Below the pieces are notes generated by a model. That model did not search any database and was not told the DNA's origin. It saw nothing but the letters and a program-made list of their open reading frames with translations. Source: Synaphobranchus kaupii (Eukaryota; Chordata; Actinopteri; Anguilliformes; Synaphobranchidae). Taken from it: DNA of 64,000 bases. The stretch lies in the NCBI GenBank assembly GCA_029718625.1, contig CM056380.1, positions 114,648,746 through 114,712,745 of the forward strand, written 5' to 3'. A program made the translations under genes and the position numbers. This document shows, piece after piece, positions 10,159 to 64,000 of this stretch (positions are counted from its first letter, which is position 1; each line of letters opens with the position of its first letter).

Positions 10159-11566
10159 CAGTGCCTTCCACAATTATTTGCACCCCTGGTAAAGATGAGT
10201 AAAAAGGGTTATAAAAAAAATTCACCTTTTGTTGAATTAGCTTAATCTCACACTGAAAAAATGAGAAAGATCCAACCTTTAATTTAAGTAAATTTATTTT
10301 GAGAAATATAAATCCCTCATCAAGAAAAAATTATTTTTAACAAAACCATGTGTGCCACAATTATTGGCACCCCTGCATTTAATATTTTGTAAAACCTCCC
10401 TTTGCCAATAAAACAGCACTGAGTCCTCCCTTAATGTCTAATAAGGTTGGAGAATACAGAGCAAGGAATCTGAGACCATTCCTCTTTACTGAATCTCTCC
10501 AGATCATCCAGAGTCCTAGGTCCTCTCTTGTGCACTCTCCTCTTCAGCTCAGCCCACAGGTTTTCAATGGGGTTTAGGTCAGGGGACTGATATGGCAGAA
10601 GCTTGATTTTGTGTACAGTTAACCATTTTTGTGTTGATTTGAACATAAGTTTTTGGATCATTGTCCTGCTGGAAAATTCAACGACGACCCAATTTAAGTT
10701 TCCTGGCAGAGGTAGCCAGATTCAGATTTAAAATTTCCTGGTATTTCATGGAGTTCATGATGCCATGTACCTGAACAAGGTTCCCAGGGTCTTTGGAGGA
10801 AAAACAGCCCCACAACATCACGGAACCTCCAGCATACTTAAGAATGGAGATCAGGTTATTTTCGGTATAGCCATCCTTCTTTTTACGCCAAACCCACCTT
10901 GAGTGTTGGTTGCCGAAAAGCTCAATTTTAATTTCATCTGACCATAGAACACGGTTCCTGTCAAAGTTCCAGTAGCATTTAGCAAACTCCAGATGCTTAC
11001 GTTTGTGGTGAAATGACAGGAAAGGCTTTTTTTCTGGCATACCTTCCAAATTATTTGTTGTCCTGGAGGTGAGGTCTAAAGGTAGTTTTGGAGACTTGAT
11101 GACCCCAAGATGCTACTTTCCTCTCTAATTCTCCAGCAGTGATCCTTGGGGATTTTTTTTTTGCCTCTCTTACCATCCTCCTCACTGCGTGGGGGCAAAA
11201 TAAACTTGGGTCCTCTTCCAGGCAAGTTTGTAACAGTTCCAGTTGCTTTGAACTTTTTAAGTATTGCCCTAACATTAGATATGGGCATTTTCAGCTGAGT
11301 AGCTATTTGTTTTTTAGCCATTCCCTGACTTATGAAGTTCAACACACTTTTCCCTCGTTTGATTTGTGTGTTCTCTTATCTTTCCCATGTTGATGTATGA
11401 ATAAGGGAATATGGCCTCTGTCACCTCATATTTATACCCCAGTGAAACAGGAAGTCATGGATTACTGCTTGAAAGTTCCTAAACCCTCTGATCTACTTTT
11501 AAAAAGTAAAATATAAGTGGAAAATGCTTCAGTTACATTTTGTTCATAAGAATTTCTAGGGGTGCC
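10159..11566 (-). mobile_element. Decayed Tc1-like element with long inverted repeats
   Basis: The left end starts CAGTGCCTTCCACAATTATT after a TA at 10157-10158; inside it the motif AATTATTGGCACCCCTG recurs near 10360, typical of Tc1 elements with about 210-bp inverted ends. At the right, the matching block is cut short near AGGGGTGCCAATCAAG (about 11555-11570), so the right terminus is missing or too diverged to see. The transposase is on the minus strand. Confidence 0.85.
10385..11388 (-). pseudogene. Tc1-like transposase pseudogene
   Basis: Read on the minus strand from an ATG at 11388 (MGKIREHTNQTREKC), the Tc1 transposase can be followed in pieces: the DNA-binding region (MPISNVRAILKKFKATGTV), then the catalytic part with LWSDEIKIELFG, a FQQDNDPK block and LNPIENLWAELKRRV. 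The pieces lie in different frames with breaks near 11050-11100, near 10670, and close to the start, so no functional product is possible. It belongs to a different Tc1 family from the two copies at 2173 and 27435. Confidence 0.88.
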
Positions 11567-11775
11567 AATCAAGTCCTTAAGCCTACAACAGTAGTGGTTC
11601 AGCTGGTAATCAGTAAATTTGTCGCAAACAAATGCCAGTAACTGTAACACTGTTTGACCTTTTTCAGAATACAACACACTTTTAAAATAACTTTATAATG
11701 ACTTGGTAATAGGAAAGCATGTTGTGTTTAATCTGGGCAACAGTCTCTTCAAGAACACTGGTGTAGGGTGCTGAG

Positions 11776-11965
11776 GGCGGCAGTTTAGTAATGATTTTGG
11801 TACATGGACTTGTAACTCAGGTATGGGGTTTTATTCTCAGGTGGAGCACTGCTGTTACACCTTTTATCAAGGTGCTTAACCTGAAATGCTTCAGTAATAT
11901 ATCCAACTTCATAACTGGATAGTGTGTATAAAAAATGCCCCCTGCATAAGTCGCTCTGGATAATC
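11776..11965 (+). repeat. tRNA-derived SINE
   Basis: It begins GGCGGCAG, continues through a tRNA-like head with a degenerate B box (GTTTTATTCTCAGGTGG), the body block CAAGGTGCTTAACCTG, and ends near AAGTCGCTCTGGATAA; the final TGTAA tail is absent or lost. It is diverged relative to the copy at 40696-40934. Confidence 0.75.
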
Positions 11966-13040
11966 ATGGGAAAAGTGGAGTTTCTGTAGCACCATGGACA
12001 GCATCCTATTCACCTGTGCTGTGCTACCAGCACCTAGCACTCCACACACCTGGACTCAAAGAAACGAGCAGGGACTCGGAGGCCCACACTGTGCTCTCCT
12101 AATAAATCTCCCAAATTCCCCAATAAACTGCTAGGCGTCGCATGAATCATAACTCTTCTGTTTTTACCGTTTGGTAAAAAGTAGAGCTTGCAAGTTTTCT
12201 ATTAAAGCTGGAGTCAAACCTACATTCGTGTGGTGCTCACAGCTACACCAATAGATAAATGGCACTACAGGCAATAAATTACCTTAAGAATGCAACTATT
12301 TTGCAAGTTAAATTGGCGGTTTAAAGACGTGGCATTCGCCATTCTGGCAATATGTGCAATTTGGTATATAAATACTTTTCATACTGGGACAAGTCAACAG
12401 AATGTACACAGTATTCCATAAATATTTTTCTGTTGTGTATGGTCATTTCTTTTGACACTGCTGGACTGAAGAATTATGTATACTGCCCTGTGTTGGCATT
12501 GAGTAGACGTTTGCCGAACATATAAGGCTACTTCACACTTGTTTGGATTTATTTGGTTACTAATTGCGTGTATGAGAAACTTATACAATCCAACAGGATG
12601 AATGCATACGTTGACGCCCTGTTCCGTTATTTTAATTGTTTTCTTCTGTTTCCCTAAATATATGCATTCGGCTCTTTCTCAGTACTGTACTCTATCTGTG
12701 GTTAATGCCCCTACTATACGTGTATCACGTGTTTAAATATAGTGGTATTATATTGTATAGCGCCTAACATTTTTTTGCGGATCAGTTAATTATTTTAGAC
12801 ATTCTCAGTGCACAGAGTCAGATACCATCGAAGATCCCTCTGCAAACGAGTCATAAAACTTTTTTTTTAAATGTAGCCTATTGCTGAAAAGACCGCAGAC
12901 GTGTTATATTGTTGGTTCATAAAAGTTAAGCTCAGCATTTTGAGAGTAGGCTACAACATTCTCCTGAGAGGAGGAGGGGGAGAAACCGGAGTTTGGGAGG
13001 GGTGTGGGTTATAATGTGTTTGACACGTGAAGTTTCTGCG

Positions 13041-13288
13041 GAGGCTTCCGAATGTCTTCGAACTTATATTTTCAGCGTTTTATTAACTTTATCTGGTGTG
13101 GATTGATGTAAGGTCGACGCTAGATGAGGAAACGTATAGCCTGTTATTCGATAAAACTCTGCACTGGAAAACAATCGAGTCTTACGGATTTCTTGTTTAA
13201 GGAGCGTGGAATGAGGGTGATTATTTTTAAGTGCTCAGCATATGTTTAATTCTACACGAGATTCTGGACGTGGAGTACTGCAGACACC
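13041..13288 (+). promoter_or_regulatory. BICC1: Probable BICC1 5' UTR and proximal promoter
   Basis: The sequence before the BICC1 start has no other recognisable gene. A CACGTG E-box lies at about 13023-13028, and a purine-rich run (12965-13005) precedes it. The transcription start cannot be placed. The start codon context ACACCATGG is a strong Kozak match. Confidence 0.35.
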
Positions 13289-60512
<47,224 letters not shown>

Positions 60513-60597
60513 GTAATAAACGTGTTTTATGCATCTCCATCCGGCATGCTAGCGCTGAAGTAAAAACACCTGTACTCACAGGTGTCTTTAACTGTGA

Positions 60598-60785
60598 CAC
60601 ACCTGTACTAACACCAACCTTAAACTGAAACACAGCTGTACTAATACTGCCACTATACTGAAACACAGCTGTACTAATACTGCCACTATACTGAAACACA
60701 GCCACTATACTGAAACACAGCTGTACTAATACTGCCACTATACTGAAACACACCTGTACTAATACTCCCACTATACTAAAACACA
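60598..60785. repeat. 33-bp minisatellite after BICC1 exon 6
   Basis: The unit CTGAAACACAGCTGTACTAA/TACTGCCACTATA repeats about five to six times with one partial copy, starting about 85 bases after the exon 6 donor. Confidence 0.85.
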
Positions 60786-62719
60786 ACTGTACTCACTCGC
60801 ACCCTAAATTAAAATGCTCTGGACCAAACATCGTATACCGCAAACTGTCCCTTGCCAGAAACAAACTTGGATACATCACATTAATCGTGACCCAAACACC
60901 TCTTTACGTACTCTATCTCACAGATAGACTAACTGCTAGACCTCACAATATCAACGTCATCTAGTCCATCTTGGAATGACAACTTTAACAGCCATTAAGG
61001 ATCAACACTTGTATGTTTGTCTCTTATGGTTTGTATTTTGTGCCTTTGTGCTCTTGAAGTAACACAAGAAATCTATTCATCTCTTAACGGATATAAGCAG
61101 TGAAGGTGGGTGTCTTTGTTTATTTTATAAGTACACCCTGTACAGCACTTGTTTATGTGATCATCTCTGTAACCTTGCATTTCCGTTTCTATGGCAACAC
61201 GTTAGAGTTGATGGAAAGGAGCTCTGTACTTGGTGTTCAGTCTGTTGTTGCTGGCAGTTTACGGAGGTCTTTGATGTTCACAGCAGTTTTGCAGAAGAGG
61301 TGTGATCTGGGCTCTTGGGTCTGGTATTGTGCCTTGATGTAGAACATGTGTTGGTGATCAGAGAGGCAGTTTCAATTATGTGAGTTCACTGCTCCATATT
61401 TCCTGGTTTTCCGATGGGTGTGTCCGTTCCAGTAGTGCCAGTCCAGGGCCTGCTTGTATTTCACAGGAACTGTAACACCTGGCTTCCTCTCTTGAGGGAC
61501 TGTGGAAAACTCATCATTCACGCCTGTAACGGAGCTAAAGGTGCGCTCGCTTTTCAACAAAAAAAAACAAAACTCAAAACAGACATGGCTTTTGGCATTG
61601 TTTATAGAAGTAGGCTCTGACAACCACATCGCCAGACTGGTTCCTTAGCATATAAATATGGAATTCAGTGTTTCCCCTAGATTTTTTTTCAGGCCGGGTG
61701 GTAGGCCCCTCGAAACTACCAGTGTTGTTGCGCGTACACGGTGTCATCAAACGCGCGTGCGGGGCCGAGGTAGTATCGCGCAGGTCGGGGGGTAGAGTCG
61801 TCGTACACATGGGGAGGGTGTTGGTAACAAAGTGGTGCATTTCTCCATTCTGAGCTAAAATAACATTTGCTCACAAAGGCTTATGGTAAATAAATATTAT
61901 TTATTTATAATATTAATAAACTTAAAACAGAACTTATATACAATAAACCCCCCTTAGCTTCACAAATGATATTCAGAACTATACAACTTAACCCCTAAGA
62001 CAAATAATTCAATATTATATTATTAATATGAAAATTCAATATTTTGGAAATGTATTATTGGAAGATGTTATTGATATCTTTGTGTTTTAATTCTCAGAGT
62101 ACTTGAAACATTGCAATTGCATTGCAAACACAACATTTGTTGTGCAAAATATCCTATATATAGGACAAGGAGTTTGTTTATACCGGTTTTTAAGGACTGT
62201 TTCTGGATCAGCTATCTTTTCAGCACTGTAGAGCTGCTTTTGAGACTCCTCCATAGTGCTGATCCATAATCAGTCCTTAAAAACAGGTAGAATCAAACTC
62301 CTGCCTCTGCAGTATTAGCTTTTACTCTACACTAAAATGTAAGAGTTCTGGTCAGATAGCGAAACGGACGAAAGTGCGCCATTTTGCGTAGAGGCGGAAA
62401 CTATAATTACACCCTCATAATATCAGCGCTGCCATAGAAAATTTCCAGATGCTATTTTGATCATTCCAGCATTATGCGGTAAGGGAAATATTGCAGATAC
62501 ATAAAAAATTTTAAAAAAAGATTATATTAAATAAATAAAATAATATAATTATTATTTTTTTTAATTAAAATTATTTATTTTCCCTCTTGTCCAAGCCGGG
62601 CGGCACGTGAGTTTAATGGTAGGGGAAGCACTGGAATTGATCAGAGAGTTTCTCTTATTCTCCCTCAGTCATGCCTCCCTCAATCGGCAGGATCTATACC
62701 TGTCTAGTGCTATATATAC

Positions 62720-64000
62720 CTGTCTAGTGCCAACTCAACAGGAACTAAAACAGACCAGTGCCAACTCAACACGGCCTACATTAGACCAGCTCTAACCTAA
62801 CAGGGCCTACATTAGACCAGCTCTAACCCAACAGGGCCTGCATTAGACCAGCTCTAACCTAACAGGGCCTACATTACACCAGCTCTAACCCAACAGGGCC
62901 TACATTAGACCAGCTCTAACCTAACAGGGCCTACATTAGACCAGCTCTAACCCAACAGGGCCTACATTAGACCAGCTCTAACCCAACAGGGCCTACATTA
63001 GACCAGCTCTAACCCAACAGGGCCTACATTAGACCAGCTCTAACCTAACAGGGCCTACATTAGACCAGCTCTAACCCAACAGGGCCTACATTAGACCAAC
63101 TCTAACCTAACAGGGCCTACATTAGACCAGCTCTAACCCAACAGGGCCTACATTAGACCAGCTCTAGCCTAACAGGGCCTACATTAGACCAGCTCTAGCC
63201 TAACAGGGCATACATTAGACCAGCTCTAACCTAACAGGGCCTACATTAGACCAGCTCTAACCCAACAGGGCCTACATTAGACCAGCTCTAGCCTAACAGG
63301 GCCTACATTAGACCAGCTCTAGCCTAACAGGGCATACATTAGACCAGCTCTAGCCTAACAGGGCATACATTAGACCAGCTCTAACCTAACAGGGCCTACA
63401 TTAGACCAGCTCTAACCCAACAGGGCCTAAATTAGACCAGCTCTAACCCAACAGGGCCTACATTAGACCAGCTTTAACCTAACAGGGCCTACATTAGACC
63501 AGCTCTAACCCAACAGGGCCTACATTAGACCAACTCTAACCTAACAGGGCCTGCATTAGACCAGCTCTAACCTAACAGGGCCTACATTAGACCAGCTCTA
63601 ACCCAACAGGGCCTACATTAGACCAGCTCTAACCTAACAGGGCCTACATTAGACCAGCTCTAACCTAACAGGGCCTACATTAGACCAGCTCTAACCCAAC
63701 AGGGCCTACATTAGACCGGCTCTAACCTAACAGGGCCTACATTAGACCGGCTCTAACCTAACAGGGCCTACATTAGACCAGCTCTAACCCAACAGGGCCT
63801 ACATTAGACCGGCTCTAACCTAACAGGGCCTACATTAGACCGGCTCTAACCCAACAGGGCCTACATTAGACCAGCTCTAGCCTAACAGGGCCTACATTAG
63901 ACCAGCTCTAGCCTAACAGGGCATACATTAGACCAGCTCTAACCTAACAGGGCCTACATTAGACCAGCTCTAACCCAACAGGGCCTACATTAGACCAGCT
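62720..64000. repeat. 31-bp minisatellite, about 40 units, continuing beyond the window
   Basis: The unit GACCAGCTCTAACCCAACAG/GGCCTACATTA has an exact 31-base period (CAGGGCCT at 62801, 62832 and so on). Units differ mainly at one dinucleotide (AACCC, AACCT or AGCCT) and at GCCTAC/GCATAC. The left border is degenerate (CAACTCAACAGGAACTAAAA). The array reaches the last base. Confidence 0.96.

Larger units (their letters stand above)
8231..13040. other. TFAM-BICC1 intergenic region
   Basis: About 4.8 kb with no host gene recognised. It contains a TTAA-flanked inverted-repeat element (8530-9342), a TG microsatellite, a decayed Tc1-like element (10159 to about 11566) and a SINE (11776-11965). 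Apart from these, 9347-9810 and 11970-12980 show nothing I can identify. Confidence 0.6.
60513..64000 (+). other. BICC1: BICC1 intron 6, 5' part
   Basis: No further BICC1 exon is recognised before the right edge. Outside the two minisatellites, 60790-62700 is AT-rich with nothing I can identify; a CpG-rich island of about 130 bases is at 61690-61815. Confidence 0.6.

Noticed and set aside
62720..64000. CRISPR-like array of 31-bp repeats
   Set aside because: Units are directly abutting with no unique spacers, and the host is a vertebrate; this is a minisatellite. The same holds for the 53-bp array at 51950-53072.

Overview
The window looks like nuclear DNA from a ray-finned fish, probably a teleost. 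It has two vertebrate genes with short exons and long introns, GT-AG splice sites, Tc1-type transposons, several families of small inverted-repeat elements, tRNA-derived SINEs ending in TGTAA repeats (the tail type of eel UnaL2/UnaSINE and other L2-linked fish SINEs), and many dinucleotide microsatellites. The species cannot be fixed from the sequence alone.

Two protein-coding genes lie head to tail on the + strand. TFAM (mitochondrial transcription factor A) is complete: seven exons between 1484 and 7640, 276 codons plus stop, with an N-terminal presequence, two HMG boxes and a basic tail. BICC1 (Bicaudal-C homologue 1, a KH/SAM RNA-binding protein) begins at 13289, and only its first six coding exons (201 codons) fall inside the window, spread over 47 kb. 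The TFAM-BICC1 order is the same as on human chromosome 10q21. TFAM supports mtDNA packaging and transcription and BICC1 controls cytoplasmic mRNAs. Nothing here links them functionally beyond conserved neighbourhood.

Most of the rest is mobile or repetitive. TFAM intron 1 holds a Tc1 element with an open but internally deleted transposase, abutting a 722-bp foldback element. The TFAM-BICC1 gap holds a TTAA-flanked inverted-repeat element and a decayed Tc1-like element. BICC1 intron 1 (20 kb) holds several MITEs, a second Tc1 copy of the intron-1 family in opposite orientation that has split a SINE, and the most interesting object in the window: a 1.87-kb TTAA-flanked element (20259-22130) with 260-bp inverted ends. 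That element encodes a THAP zinc-finger exon on one strand and, convergently, an acidic protein with a P2X7-like CxCxxC...CC cluster on the other, with no recognisable transposase. BICC1 intron 2 has a three-level nest of elements (about 36130-37262).

From 47 kb on, tandem repeats dominate. A 53-bp minisatellite has a 477-bp (9-unit) higher-order duplication, and different arrays begin within 35 to 90 bp after each of BICC1 exons 4, 5 and 6. A 31-bp minisatellite of about 40 units runs off the right edge. The BICC1 exon 5/6 intron appears to use a non-canonical GC-AG splice pair.
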